DNA of 64,000 bases from Hydractinia symbiolongicarpus (GCF_029227915.1 NC_079885.1:22321001-22385000), one strand, 5' to 3'; positions 1 through 13,763 are shown, counted from the first letter of the stretch. Notes: generated by a model not told the origin, from the letters alone. Numbers and translations are program-made.

Positions 1-141
1 ATTCGGGGAAAACACGTGGTGTGGCTAAAATTCTGTTTATTTTCTAATTCACGTATTCAAACGAAAATAACTTCATTTATTTGCTTTTATTTCAAGTAAT
101 AGTAAGTATAGAAAGTTGTATCTGTCGCAGGGGAAAGATAA

Positions 142-700
142 TTAGAGACCAAGGTTGGAAGACACGGACAACAATGATTTTACACTGTCCTGAATATATC
201 CGTCTTTCGCTCTGTCAGATTTCCATCTGCCGTGTTTTTTAAACAATCGATCTGTAACTCCAAAGTTGGCCGCAGGCGTCGCTCCTCCAGAACGTAAACT
301 GCGTAATCCAAAGTTTTGTGGATCAAGATATTTCACTATATCGCATAAAACCTGCAAACCCCAAAATTAACATTGAAATGGTTCTGAGTTGAAGTAGTGA
401 ACATTTATCGCCATTTAAACTGTCGTATATTTTGTTTAAAATTGAAACGGTGATGGGGAGTTTTTTCTTCAAATCCTTTCTGCACATTCTAGCATTGCAT
501 ATTTTAGCATTGCATGGATTTATATTGCAAAATTTGTGATTGTGCTTTATTGCGTAAAACGAACTTTCTATTGTAGAGAAAGACTCGCCGGACTGTATCA
601 GGTTGACTAGATAAAGAGCAACGAACTTATCTTCAGTGGGATAAGATTTGGCTTCGGGAAATCAACTACACCAAGTTTCAAATTTCTGAAAATAACAAGC
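142..700 (-). pseudogene. Tyrosine recombinase of the DIRS-like element, internally deleted
   Basis: The C-terminal part (142-357) carries LRSLRSGGA, then HGRWKSD and a candidate nucleophile Tyr in DGYIQDS, the usual end of a DIRS tyrosine recombinase. An N-terminal part can be read upstream at about 700-400 (EAKSYPTEDKFVALYLVNLI). The two pieces are in different frames and the central catalytic region is missing, with the stretch GFAGFMRYSEI running out of frame into the C-terminal block. The position usually held by His in the HxxR box appears to be Arg here (GLRSLRS). The enzyme cannot be functional as it stands. Confidence 0.75.
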
Positions 701-960
701 TTATTTTTTATTCGTGTTTTTACTCCTAGCGTTTGTTAACAAATCGGTAACTCTACGAGCTAACAATTTTAAACGGTTGTCTTTTACTTGAAAACACAAT
801 TCATCACGGACATTATCTAAAAGTAAATAAAGATATAAAATTCATTTTCTTTATAAGAAAAGTCAATTACTCTTAATTCCACTTTTTTGTTTTATTCTCG
901 AAAGACTTTATCTCTGTGATATTTGAAATTAACACAAGTTTAGCAATTAGTATCAAAACT

Positions 961-1395
961 AGTTACCCGGTACCCTATTTTTTTCTAAAATAGTACGCAG
1001 TAATCTTTAAAAATTGTAACCTAGTACAATATCTTTCTTTAAAATAGCATCCAATACTATTGTAACTCAGTATTCAGTATCCTATCTCTTTCTAAAATAG
1101 TACGCAGTAATCTTTAAAAATTGTAACCTAGTACAATATCTTTCTTTAAAATAGCATCCAATACTATTTTGAACTCAGTATCGAGTACAATATCTGTTCT
1201 TAACATACTACACGGTACTCTTTAAAACTTGTACCCAGTACAATTTTTTTCTTTACAATAGTATTCAGTACTGTGTTGAACTTGGTATACCGTACTAAAT
1301 CATCCTCCGTAGTAGCACTCAGTGCTACTTTAAACTTGGTACCTAGTACCGAATCTTTCTCTATAATAGCACCTAGTACTATTTTAAAAAACGCA
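961..1395. repeat. Degenerate tandem repeat around TAGTAC/GTACAAT motifs
   Basis: A block of imperfect repeats of about 50 bp with a clear higher-order unit: a segment starting at 991 recurs at 1098 (107 bp later) almost unchanged. Each unit mixes AGTAC, TATCTTTCTTTAAAATAG and ACTCAGTA motifs. It sits between the RNase H and recombinase remnants of the DIRS-like element. Confidence 0.7.
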
Positions 1396-1420
1396 ACTCT
1401 AATAGCCTCTCACAATTACT

Positions 1421-2529
1421 TCACATTTGAGTAATTCTAGAGTCAATTTTAAAAGCTATAATTTCGCCTTTATATGTTTCTTTTCCGAGAATATAAAAGC
1501 CACTAGGACCTTCATTTAGATACGTCTGAGACACATTGTTAAAAATTCTGAAATCTTTTATAAATTTTAAAAAATGTTCCCCTTCTTTTAAAAGGGGCCA
1601 ATAAGTGGCAGAACGCCATAAAGGAACTACCAGTACACCTACAACTTCACTATTACATATTCTCTTTAAGACCAAAACTATATCATCCGTAGGGGGAACT
1701 AAATAATTGTTCTCATTAGTCCAAGGTTGCGAAAAAGCGTTAACACCTTCACTTCCTAAACAATAAAACTTTGAGTTAAATCTATTTGCTTTATGGTTAC
1801 GCGAGTCAGCGAACCTATCAACTATCAAAGGACCCCATAAAGAATTTAAATAATTAAACAATCTATAGCTTGTTTCCCAATCATCCCTATCAACAAAACA
1901 GGAGATAGTATCGGCCTTAGTATTCAAAGGTTTGAACACAATTTTATTTTCGCAACAAATATTATAAATTTCAACAGCCATCTGTTGTAAATCTTCCTTA
2001 TTACTTCCTGCTTTAAGAATTTTTGACACAGCATAATTATCTGTATGCCAAAGAACACTTTTATCTTTTAATATTTGACTAAAACATTGTACTGAAAAAT
2101 GAACCGCTTATAATTCTCTCCAAGTGGAACTGTTTTCCATTTCATTTACCGTAAAAGTTCTATGTGAAACGTTTTCCGTGTTATTAACCAATGCTCCTAA
2201 AGCGTATTTGCTTGCATCAGAGAAAACAGTTAATTATGTAAACTTTCATCTAAACATCTGTAATTAAGTCGATCAAGGTTCCTATCCCAAAAGAGTAATT
2301 CTTGATGAACACCTGAGAAATTCACAATATTAATTGTCGCGTCCCATGACGATCTCTTTTCAATTAACTTATAAAGTTCTCGCGTTTTTAAATTTACGAC
2401 ATCTCTCATGACGAATTTTTTAGAAACTAATTTCCCAGTTAATTCTGCAAGCTTTCTAGCTGTAGTATAAGGATGCGAAAGAAGAGATCGTAAATAAATC
2501 TTTGTAGAGCTCATGCGGTTTTTTGACAC
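1421..2529 (-). pseudogene. RNase H and trailing region of the DIRS-like element
   Basis: Minus-strand fragments of a DIRS RNase H region. Around 2230 the frame reads VFSDASKYALGALV, the first catalytic Asp motif of the domain. Further on LWHTDNYAVSKIL matches the later conserved segment. At 1421-2029 the open stretch contains VDRFADSRNHKANRF and NAFSQPWTNENN, typical of the segment that follows RNase H in DIRS-like polyproteins. A stop near 2111 and frame changes near 2030 and 2230 break the reading frame, so this is a relic. Confidence 0.7.
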
Positions 2530-2564
2530 TTTAATGATGTTTGTTTTGCAATCTAAGGTAAGTC

Positions 2565-3559
2565 CTAACCAAGTAAGATTTTGCGAAGGAGTCCAAACCG
2601 ATTTCTCGCAATTTGATACGAATCCCGTTTTTCTAATGAATCCTTAACAAAATTCGGATGATTTTTTGCTATGTTAAAACTATTTTCAATTCCTGCGCTG
2701 TCATCTAAATAAACACTAATCTTAATTCCATTTTCGTGCCAAAAAGCTACCAGAGGGCGAACCGCTTTTGTGAAAACGAATGGGGCAGTACTTAATCCAA
2801 AAGGCAATACTGCGAACACAAAATACTTCTTTATTCCGTCTATAACCCACGAAAAACCTATATAAGTTTGGTGTTCTTCAAACATTTCAATATGATGGTA
2901 ACCTTGTTTCAAATCAAACTTATATGCGTGACTGTTTTTTGACGCAAAAGATCTCAAAGATGTCCAATCGTGAAATTTAATGTAGTCTTTAGCTATAGAT
3001 GTTTATTAACGTATCGTAGATCTAGAATCAGTTTGTTACGACGTTTACGTTTAATTAAACCTCTACATTTTTTAAGGCTTTTCAGTGGTTCAGAAGTATA
3101 TCCATCTTTGATTAGAGATATGGCTTCATCAATTTTTTCGTCAATTTCATTGTTAAATGCCAGCTGTTTCTGGTTTGCCTTGAATTTTAAATCAGTGTTT
3201 AATTTTCTTGTTTTTGAAGGTGGCGGCGAAGGAACGGTGATTTGACGCTTCAAGTGTTCAAACTTTTTATCGAAATACGTCTTACACAAAGAAAACGTGT
3301 CGTTCACAGACATCATCTGGTTGTCATCAGCTTCATTGTCAGCACGGCTACTGCGACTTACTCGCTCGATATCCATTATTTCAACTTCTGGATCAAAAGC
3401 ATTCATAATCTCTGGACGATGTACTCTTTGTAAATTTACAGAATAATCAGACATGATCCTTCTCACAAGATTTCTATCGACGTGTGACTTGAAAACTTGA
3501 TTGAACGCCTTTAATTTACTAACCACGTGATAATTTGTTATGCAAATTATCAAGTGCAT
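2565..3559 (-). pseudogene. Reverse transcriptase of the DIRS-like element, frameshifted
   Basis: The upstream open part (2993-3559) has a charged, gag-like N-terminus and ends with KLILDLRYVNKHL, the first conserved RT block. The next part (2565-2957, another frame) has YKFDLKQGYHHIEM with the first catalytic Asp, then LPFGLSTAPFVFTK, then SVYLDDSAG with the YxDD-type active site. The frame changes between 2957 and 2993, and the downstream thumb is eroded. The family match (DIRS-type RT) rests on these blocks. No intact enzyme is encoded. Confidence 0.8.
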
Positions 3560-3747
3560 AATTTACATAATCGTAAATAAATTCATTTAATATATGATAC
3601 TGCGACAAATTTCCCGTCTCAATCCTCCTCTAAGCCAAAAAATGAGTATTACAATTCTTATTTTCGTATATAAAACGTTTTTAATCCCAGGCATGACTAT
3701 CTAAAGCAAAAACGTTCCTTTTACGCAGTTTTATAAAACATTCTGTA

Positions 3748-3938
3748 CCTAAATGGTACTAATTTTCGCTGGTACTAAATTTCGCAGTAATTTCCTAATT
3801 TTTTCGTGGGTATTATTTTTCACGAATAATATTTTCAGGAATATTTCGCGTGTACATAATTTCGCGAATTTTGCCATAATCCGCGGGAAAAGCGGAAAAG
3901 CGAAAAATTAATACCCGCGGAAGTTAGTACCATTAAGG
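3748..3938. mobile_element. Palindromic MITE with TA target duplication
   Basis: A 191-bp element whose ends mirror each other: CCTAAATGGTACTAATTTTC on the left and the complement of CCTTAATGGTACTAACTTCC on the right. TA lies on both sides (3746-3747 and 3939-3940). The interior is rich in TTCGCG/CGCGAA. No coding capacity. TA duplication is typical of Tc1/mariner-type mobilisation, but the source transposon is not in the window. Confidence 0.7.
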
Positions 3939-3959
3939 TAGTTTAAATGGAAATTGTTA

Positions 3960-4332
3960 CACTTTGAGGCCAATATAACATACCTTTGCCGTCAGAAGTG
4001 ATATTATGAACACTATGCTCCGAAGAATCTCTTTGAACAGACGCTTTTACGATAACAAAAGTTAGAAATAGACTCAAACGTCAACAAAAAATCTCTCAAC
4101 TAATTGTCCCCACATTGTGTCCCACAAGTTCGGAATAGACACATTACTCCATTGTTGAGACGAACATGGTTATAGGTCTGTAAATCTGTAACACAATACC
4201 ACAAAGTCCCTGCAGCATGACGGAAAAGGAAAAAAAGTGTTGCGCCCGTGATAATCAAGTTCTATTTTTTGAATGTGCCCTGTCCCCGAAAGTCGGTTCT
4301 CTACATGTGTCCCCAGAAGTCGGTTGAAGTGC
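3960..4332. other. No gene seen
   Basis: A+T-rich sequence between the small palindromic element and the GTAT tract. The open frames here have no recognisable protein features. Confidence 0.5.
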
Positions 4333-4386
4333 GTATGTATGTATGTATGTATGTATGTATGTATGTATGTATGTATGTATGTATAT
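4333..4386. repeat. (GTAT)n microsatellite
   Basis: About 13 uninterrupted GTAT units. The open frames across it on both strands are repeat artefacts. Confidence 0.95.
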
Positions 4387-4582
4387 ATTTCGTCAGAATA
4401 TTTTTTTTGAACATGTTTGTTCGCGTTTACAATCAAATGATGACTGGATCAAGTAGAAGACATATTTTGTCTTATCATCAAGCCCCATCTAGTTGAGATA
4501 GGTTAAAGAGAGGAGGTTAAAACTAACTTAAAAAAATATTTACAATACCTCTAGAGTTTTAAAAAATTACAAAAATGTGATA

Positions 4583-5450
4583 CTAAAAATATCGCGAATT
4601 ATCTAAATCATTAAATAACAAGAAATGATTTGTGGTTTTCTTAAAATGCGTCAACAAGCAAATAGTTTTTTTGTCTTTATCTAAAATCGTGTTCCATAAT
4701 AATGGCCCACGACAAGATATTGAGTATCGAGTGGTCACTAGAAAGGTCTTTGGAATGTTAAAATTATTTATTGAATATCTTGTGTCATACCTGTGTTTTA
4801 CTTCTAGAAGCTGATTTGTGAAGGCCTTGGGTGCAATGCCATATCTAATTTTATACATAAATAACAAAACCTGGTGTAGGTTCAATTGATAGATACTCAA
4901 GGCCCTTATTTTTCTCAATAACGGTTCTGCTGTGGTGTATCTGTCCTTGCCAAATATTATACGACATGCGTGATTCTGTTTACTGTAAATTTTTGTAAAT
5001 TTAGAATGATTAGTGCTAGCCCAGACAATGTTACAATATGTTAAGTAGCTGTGAATAAATGAAAAGTATAAATTTTTAAGACAATGAAAATTTAGTAATG
5101 GCTTCGCTTTGTATAATATTCGAATATTTTTCGAAATCTTATTCTCTACTGTTTGTATATGGCTTTTCCAAGACAGGTTTTCGTCAATAAGAACACCTAA
5201 AAAGTTTAAAGAGCTTTCCCTTTTTATGCTAATTTCATTTATACATAGATCTGGAAGTTTTAATGGCAAGTCGTCTGTTTTAGACTTTTGCAGAATAGCG
5301 TATATTTTGTTTTATTTACATTTAGAGACAGTTTGTTTGCTTTAAACCAATCATTAATACTACTCAGTTCTTTGTTTACCGTAGTAAAGAGTGTTTTTAT
5401 ATCTTTGTGAGCGTAGAATAAGTTAGTATCATCTGCAAAAGCAGATTAGG
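4583..5450 (-). pseudogene. 5'-truncated LINE, RT C-terminal half
   Basis: Non-LTR retrotransposon ORF2 remnant. The upstream end reads FADDTNLFYAH, the RT active-site box, from about 5450 downwards. A long open stretch (4583-5269) follows with LNFLGVLIDENLSWKSHI and YLTYCNIVWA, the conserved thumb and C-terminal region of CR1/Jockey-type RTs. A frameshift between about 5270 and 5295 separates the two parts. Homology stops abruptly just upstream of the FADD box, as expected for 5' truncation during target-primed reverse transcription. Confidence 0.85.
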
Positions 5451-7253
5451 GTAAACCTCCCAAAATAAAGTTGCCGTTCTATATTTGACTCAAAAAGAAC
5501 CGTTTTGAAATTGTGGGTAGAACGTCAATTTTTTGTAATTAAAATATAAATGTCATGCGAAAGTACTTTAAGCCTCAGGTGTACTTTACAGAACAGTTTC
5601 AAAACCCACTTTTGCGTGATACAAGTTAAGTTGCCGTAACCCAATACAATTTGCTCTTTCAGTTGTGTTTGATAGTTCGTTCCGACTTGGAAACGTGTAT
5701 ATAGTACCCAAATCGGGATTATAATTGAAAAAAACCAGCTGTTTCAGCACGAAGTTCAACGGCGTATTAATATTATAGTACCTCTACGGTGGAGTATTCG
5801 GCTTTAGTGCTCAAACTGTGCTGAAAGTTAATCTATATATTAATACGCCTTGTGTGTGCGCACAGTGAGGCCATGTCACACAAATCACGGGTCACTTTCT
5901 TACGACGTGGGGTTACGCTAAAATTTACAATTTAAATATTTAATTCTCTTTTCTTACTCTTTTTCCTTTTTTTATTAAAGCTATTTTTTTTTATTTTCAA
6001 ATGTTTTTATTTCTTTTTCTGTTGTAAAATACAGTGTGTTTATCCTAGAGAAGAATTTATATAAAATGTTACAGGGTTGCTGTTATAATAGACTAAACAG
6101 CTGATTTCTAAAAACTTCAGAAATAGAATAAAATGGAATAAAAAATAGAATCAAAGTCTGCAGATTGAATTTCCAAAATGCACCTAATTTAGCTATAGCT
6201 AGCTATAAGTTTCTTATAATTGAAAGACTAAGATAAGGACTAAATACATACATAAAAATCCACGACAAGTAACCAGCAACCAGTAACCATCCAACATCCA
6301 ATACATGTGAGATAAGACTAATATGGCAGAAAAATCAGTCAAACTTTTGTACGGGAAGCGAAATATGCGCCTTTTGCACAAAAATGAATAAACGGTGCGC
6401 CATTAAACAACTTTTCGTTCCTGAAGTTTCGTTTCGAAACACTAGCTATCTAAGGTGTGAGTCGGTAACTTGTACAGGAATATGAAATACGTTTATCTTA
6501 AGGTGGACTTAACTACACTATAATAAATACAACATTATGAGCACTAGATTTTAAAAAATTCTTTTAAAAATCATTAACCTGCTTTACAAATAAAAATTTT
6601 ACCGCCTCGGGCAGTTTCTCATGTAATCTTGCACATGAATTAGGTCCGCGTAAAATATTCACCAATGTGTTCAATCTTTATTCCAAGACGAAGAAAGGCT
6701 AAACCAAACACATATTCCTGCGGATTGTGTGAAAAAATAATAATTCCTGTACCGCTACACTAGACTGGCATCCTGTTGTACTTCACTAGTCTCGGTAGTC
6801 GGTAGTAGTTCTACCGGCTAAAGCCGTAGAACAATAATTTAATGATATTGCTCATAAGTTGGTAAAGAGTTATCACATTTTGGATCAGTTAGTAAACCTT
6901 TTTACTGACTTTTTTTACCGCATAAAAAACCAAATGCTCTTAATATTAGAATACAAAACATTTTCAATTTAACATTTTTTACGCCTCTTAGGGCGTTTCC
7001 TTTGCCAAGGACGCCCGCATAACCGTCGAGCGAAAAATATGATGTTGAGCTAGATAGCTATCAGATAACTAATTTTATATGGTTAAAAGTCAAAGTATAT
7101 ACGGCCAGCTATCCTTGAAAATTTCAGATATGACACAAATAATTTTGTGGCCTAACTAGCTAGGTACAACTTTGAACATACAATGAAAACAAGAGCGTGA
7201 TTTCAAAGATCGCCGGAACCACAAACAATTGAAAACGTCATTTCATAACTCGA
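5451..7253. other. Long A+T-rich stretch without a gene
   Basis: I see no convincing exon, RNA gene or transposon coding sequence on either strand. Only short unrelated open frames and poly-A/poly-T runs are present. Confidence 0.5.
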
Positions 7254-7610
7254 GCGGCGAGCGTTCACAGCGGCGAGCGTTCACAGCGGCGAGCGTTCAC
7301 AGCGGCGAGCGTTCACAGCGGCGAGCGTTCACAGCGGCGAGCGTTCACAGCGGCGAGCGTTCACAGCGGCGAGCGTTCACAGCGGCGAGCGTTCACAGCG
7401 GCGAGCGTTCACAGCGGCGAGCGTTCACAGCGGCGAGCGTTCACAGCGGCGAGCGTTCACAGCGGTGAGCGTTTAGAGCGGCGAACGTTCAGAGAGCCGA
7501 GAGTTCAGACAACCGAGAGTTCAGACAACCGAGAGTTCAGACAACCGAGAGTTCAGACAACCGAGAGTGCAGAGAGCCGAGAGTTCAGACAGCCGAGAGT
7601 TCCAAGCGGC
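7254..7610. repeat. 16-bp minisatellite (GCGGCGAGCGTTCACA)n
   Basis: About 13 near-perfect copies of a G+C-rich 16-mer (7254-7463) pass into diverged 16-mers of the form ACAACCGAGAGTTCAG up to about 7610. As 16 is not a multiple of 3, every forward frame reads the same 16-residue cycle, so the open frame at 7229-7468 is a repeat artefact. The base composition contrasts strongly with the surrounding A+T-rich DNA. Confidence 0.95.
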
Positions 7611-7619
7611 AAGTGTCCT

Positions 7620-9229
7620 TATTTTATATCCCACTATTAAGGCTAAACCGTTTCGGGTGTTTCGGTTTGTCCTTTTCAGGTACATAAAAAGTGCATTTTT
7701 TTGCATAATTAACCATAACCACGTTACTAATTTCCATTCGAAGCTGATAATTTCCGTTCGTTCAAATGTTTAAAAGAAACATCTGCTATAGTTTTCTACA
7801 TTCACAAAGTATGATACAGAACTACTGGTACAGCCTGGGTAAGGACGTAACAAAGAAATTTGTATTTAGTTTTCGTCTCCATCCTGTAGAAAGCGCAGGC
7901 TAAGGCATCGTTCTTATTTTCTTTACTTTTGTCAGCATTTACTGCCTCGCTGACACGAATCCTTCCTGCTATCTCGAACTTAAGGCCATCTCGGAATAGT
8001 TTTTAGTGCATTGGAACAAATTACAATATTTATTTCTAACTTTCCACTTTACGTCAATGCGTTTAATAAGATTGGTGAAGCCACTGTATTGCAGTTATAA
8101 CTTCAAGGATAGATAAGTTGGAAACGCCGTGGTGACATCAGGGTGACTAGGACACTCTGTGACCAAAATAGGTCATCGTGTGATTACGGTTGCTACTCAA
8201 AGCGTGATCCTACATTACTAATTCACTAACTAACTCACTCATTCACTCACTCACTCAAAAACAGGTCTCCTTAAAAAAGCATTTTAATGATTAGGAATCA
8301 CATTTGGAAGTTTTTCAGGAAAATCACTTCAAAGTTGAGAAGTATCATTGCTAAGCAATAATACCGTTAAGTGTGTTTCGTGGCCGTAACTGAATATTAA
8401 ATCAAACAATTTTTTATATATTTTTTTTAACTAATCGGCCCTAAAATCTTAAATAAACCCTCTAAGCTTTTTTTGACTTTTTTACCGTGTATTTAAGGGA
8501 CAGTTTGTTACTGAACGCCTAAAACTCCAGGTATAAAACAGGTGGACTTATCAATAATTAAATACATAAAAGAAAACGTCAGATTTGCTCGCAAGTGCCA
8601 TGGACTATACGGGATTTTTTATAAACAACACAAATTAATGATTGAAGGTTACATTTGAAAACAAATGAACAAACAAATGCTTTGCATTCCTTCTATCTCA
8701 CTGTCATCCGTCATCTTTCTGAAAACATCTCTATAATAATAGCCGTATTTTGTGTGTTCAAAAGGGTTACCGATATTCCTTTGATCTTTCCGCGATTTTT
8801 AAAAACCAGGGGGTTATTTAATCGCAAATCATATTATTAAGCTACAGAAAAAAAATGGGACATTTTACTGATAGTTTTACTGACTTTGTTTTGACCCGCT
8901 CGCACATAATACACTAAGCAAACGCTTGATTCTTTGAAAAACCAATCCAAGACTTTCACAGCCTGGGCAAACGAAGAAACATAAGGACCGAAACATGATG
9001 GCCATTTTAGTTTTTAAAGTAATGGTGGTCAGTGCTGTTTGTGTAAGTCTGTTTCACCTTTTTGTCTTCTATAAGCTTTTTATTTTCGTAACATTGGTTT
9101 TTTGTAAGTTCTAAAATGTTAAGATAAATATATTGTCACGTTTTTTAGCTACGTACAGATCTTAAACGCACCAGTTTTAGGAGTTTTGGCTAGGAACAAA
9201 TATTCTATTAGCTAATAGCCAGTTCGGGA
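7620..9229. other. No gene seen; one ACTC-rich tract
   Basis: A+T-rich non-coding sequence. An imperfect (ACTC)n tract lies at about 8222-8256. A 22-bp word at 8165-8186 recurs inverted at 10752-10773. Confidence 0.5.
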
Positions 9230-10773
9230 GATGACACTAAAAGGGAAACGGTTTCCTATGTTTTATAGGAAAATTCCCATGTCATACAAGGAAATGGTTT
9301 CACATATAGGAAACTGTTTCCTAAACTAATTTTTTTGATTTTAATTTGGGTTTCCCTTTTGGGAAACCGTTATCCATTCTCAGAACCATTTTACGGAATT
9401 GCGGAAAGAGGCTACGATAATTTTTTTTCCTTCGGTGAAAATTTGCGGGAAAATATTCCCTTTCTATTTGTTAAAAAATTTTTAGTGCGCTTCTTAACCA
9501 GCTCGTGCGCAGATCCCTTTTCATTTTGGTGGTTTCCTAATGGGAAACTATTGCCGTATTTCTGGCCTATTTAGGGTAACGGTTTTCAGAATGGGAAACT
9601 GTTTCCCAAATGGGTAGTGGTTCCTCTTTTTGACTCAACTCCTGAACTGATAGCCTTACTTTTTACTAATTTTGTTTGGTATAGGAGGTTTTTCTCCAAC
9701 CCAACATTTATTTTTATGTCGAGGATGTAGCCACTTAGCTAGCTCATATATTTACCTAAAAAGTGAGAGTATAAAAATTCAGTTTGGCTATCAATATCGC
9801 AATATTCTCAGCAATAAATCTTATGCTAAATGCAGTTTAGCTAGGTAGCTACATCTTTAATTATTTTCCTTAAAACATTTTTGCAAATAAAATAGCTGAG
9901 CAATTGCTTTAGCTGGAGGGGTAACGACAGGCTGTTTCCTGTTTTGTCATTTTAGCCGAAGTTGTGATAAAGTTTTTTTGGAGAAAGGTACTGTTTAAGT
10001 CTGTTTAACTGTACTAAGCGGTTAGCTCAGTGTTAACAATAGCCTGGTTTTTGGAAAAGGCTGTTACGCCTATGCGGGTCATCCCACTGTGATAATTAAT
10101 TTTTAAACTTTTTTGGGAATCACGCCTGTACGAATGTGCAACAATGTTTACCTGGACTAACCGCTTAGCCCTGTGCAAGAAGCGAAGGACTGTTTCTTGT
10201 GTTTTCATTTAAATAGAGTCTGCAAATAGAGTCTGGTGTCACGATTAATTTTTTAACTTTTACGAAAACTTATTCCGCAAAATAAAATAATATTGACCAA
10301 TTGTTTTTGCTATGACGGAGTCACAACGGTTGTAAACTGTGTTTTTATTTAAGCCTTTGTTGCGGAAAGTTATTTTTTGAAAATATGTTACAGTTGCAAC
10401 ACTATAATGGTGTGTGCGCTTCATTTGATTTACGACATACTGCATACCTGTACTAAAGCGCTCCATCTGACTGTGTCGCACAGTTTGCAGTTCTTTGTAA
10501 GCGCTCCTTAGGGCGTTCAACAACAGTTATTTGTGGCTCATCCCGGCGATTCGACGTCGGGTTTCCCGGCTAGTATAGTCACAGAATTTTCGCCAGCAAG
10601 CGTCTTTTTAATTATAGTTAACAAATATTTTTTTAAATAATATACGACAAGGTTAATCTTTACTGTGGTTAAAAAATTAGAACCTTGTTCTTATCTGCGC
10701 AATCCAGTCGAGTATAATTACAGCCCATTGTTGCCCATGCAACACTCAGCTTAATCACACGATGACCTATTTT
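8165..10773. repeat. Perfect 22-bp inverted pair 2.6 kb apart
   Basis: The 22-bp word at 8165-8186 (core TAGGTCATCGTGTGATTA) occurs as its exact reverse complement at 10752-10773. The pair could be terminal or subterminal repeats of a decayed DNA element covering this interval, or two copies of a dispersed repeat in opposite orientation. No transposase remnant is visible between them. Confidence 0.5.
9230..9625. mobile_element. Cluster of GGGAAACNGTTTCCC palindromes, MITE-like
   Basis: Within 400 bp there are at least five copies or half-copies of the palindrome GGGAAAC-N-GTTTCCC (near 9240, 9310, 9360, 9540 and 9592). This arrangement of repeated short palindromes at both ends of a small interval resembles a foldback or MITE element. 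The exact ends and a target duplication are not clear. Confidence 0.45.
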
Positions 10774-11940
10774 TTCTGGTTTGGCGCTTCTCCTACACCG
10801 CAAATTATATCGTAATTGCACTCTAGAATCTTAACTGCACTCTTTAGGGAGCGCCGATAACTTAAATATTTATTTTCTCGTGTTTTATGATAAGTCAAAA
10901 AAAGATATCTTTACAATGAATCGAACTAATTATAAATCGGGTAATAAAAAAATCAAAACATTGAAATTGACATCCTGTGCTACTCTTACAAAAATAGTTC
11001 ATTGTGTGATTAACTCGTAATCAAACGTTTACTCGTGCGATTGAAAATAATCGAACTCGTATTTTTTTTTTCTTTTTAAATTTATCCTCTGTAATTTTGA
11101 ACTACTTTTGTTTTAAATGTATTAATCTGTTGCCTTAATTGAGTTAAAACCTTGAACAAGATAATGTATGGGCTCATGACAAACAATTATAAAAACAAAG
11201 GTTTAAAGATTTTTGACAACATTTCATTGATTTCCAATCAGGTAAATTGGATTATCTTCAGAAAAATGTCTATTTCATTGTCATAAGTGAACCCTAGTTA
11301 ACAATGCTTGAGGTGACATCAGTTATTTTTGCCCCTTTTCAAGTTATTTCATCTCAAACATTTAAATATGAACAGTAAATATAAACATATATTACAACTC
11401 TTTACTAAACTTAATAAGGTATTAAACGTCCATGTAATGCAGTAACTCGTGTTGCAACGTTAAAAATTGACAAATATATGATAGAACATACCCCAACGAA
11501 GAATGTACATATATGCACTATAGGTGTTGCAGAGAGAGAGACATTGCGTATTATTATAAACAGACTAGTTCTGAAACCTCGGAAAGAAATCAGACAGAAA
11601 CTTTTTTAAATTTGTGTGTTCTTATCACAAAACGATTTGTTGTCAGAAGATTGGAAAATCAACCAATTAAAAACTTTAAAGCAAAATGGACAAAAACTCT
11701 ACCCATACAATAATTTATAGCAAAGCATTGAGAATTCCCGTGCTTTAAAACGCGTTACGGTAAATTAGCATACAATACTATTCCAAGCTAATTAAGTCGA
11801 TTTTTTTCTGAATAAATTAAAGGTGTAAACAAAAGTTTTATAAAATACTGAGCATTGTTTAGGGGATGTTTTATAGGTGCTTTTAAAGAAAATAATCAAC
11901 TCTGCCTATTACAGACAGAAACAATTACTTTATTATTATA
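9626..11940. other. No gene seen
   Basis: A+T-rich. Short open frames at 10014-10208, 10260-10523 and 11513-11713 have no family resemblance or splice support. The last one overlaps words (GCGTATTATTATA, GACTAGT) that recur near 31560, so it is probably repeat-derived. Confidence 0.45.

Positions 11941-13763
<1,823 letters not shown>

Larger units (their letters stand above)
1..3600 (-). mobile_element. Decayed DIRS-like tyrosine-recombinase retrotransposon
   Basis: Read on the minus strand, the order is N-terminal/gag-like plus reverse transcriptase (3559-2565), RNase H and a trailing region (2529-1421), then tyrosine recombinase (about 700-142). This RT-RH-YR order with no integrase or endonuclease is the DIRS layout. 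The copy is inactive: RT and RH are split over several frames, the recombinase has lost its middle, and a degenerate repeat block (961-1395) lies between RH and YR. The element runs off the left edge, so its 3' terminal repeat is not visible and its 5' boundary near 3600 is approximate. It could also be assigned to a DIRS sister clade such as Ngaro-like or PAT-like; the terminal repeat structure that would decide is not in view. Confidence 0.8.

Noticed and set aside
4170-4496. ORFs with YIHT / MYVC repeats
   Set aside because: Produced by the (GTAT)n tract.
7229-7468. 79-codon repeat protein (GERSQRRAFTAASVH)n
   Set aside because: A 16-bp repeat read in any frame gives this cycle. No start context or conserved flank supports translation.
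10014-10523. Two minus-strand ORFs of 64 and 87 codons
   Set aside because: No recognisable domain, no repeat of the frame elsewhere and no splice context.
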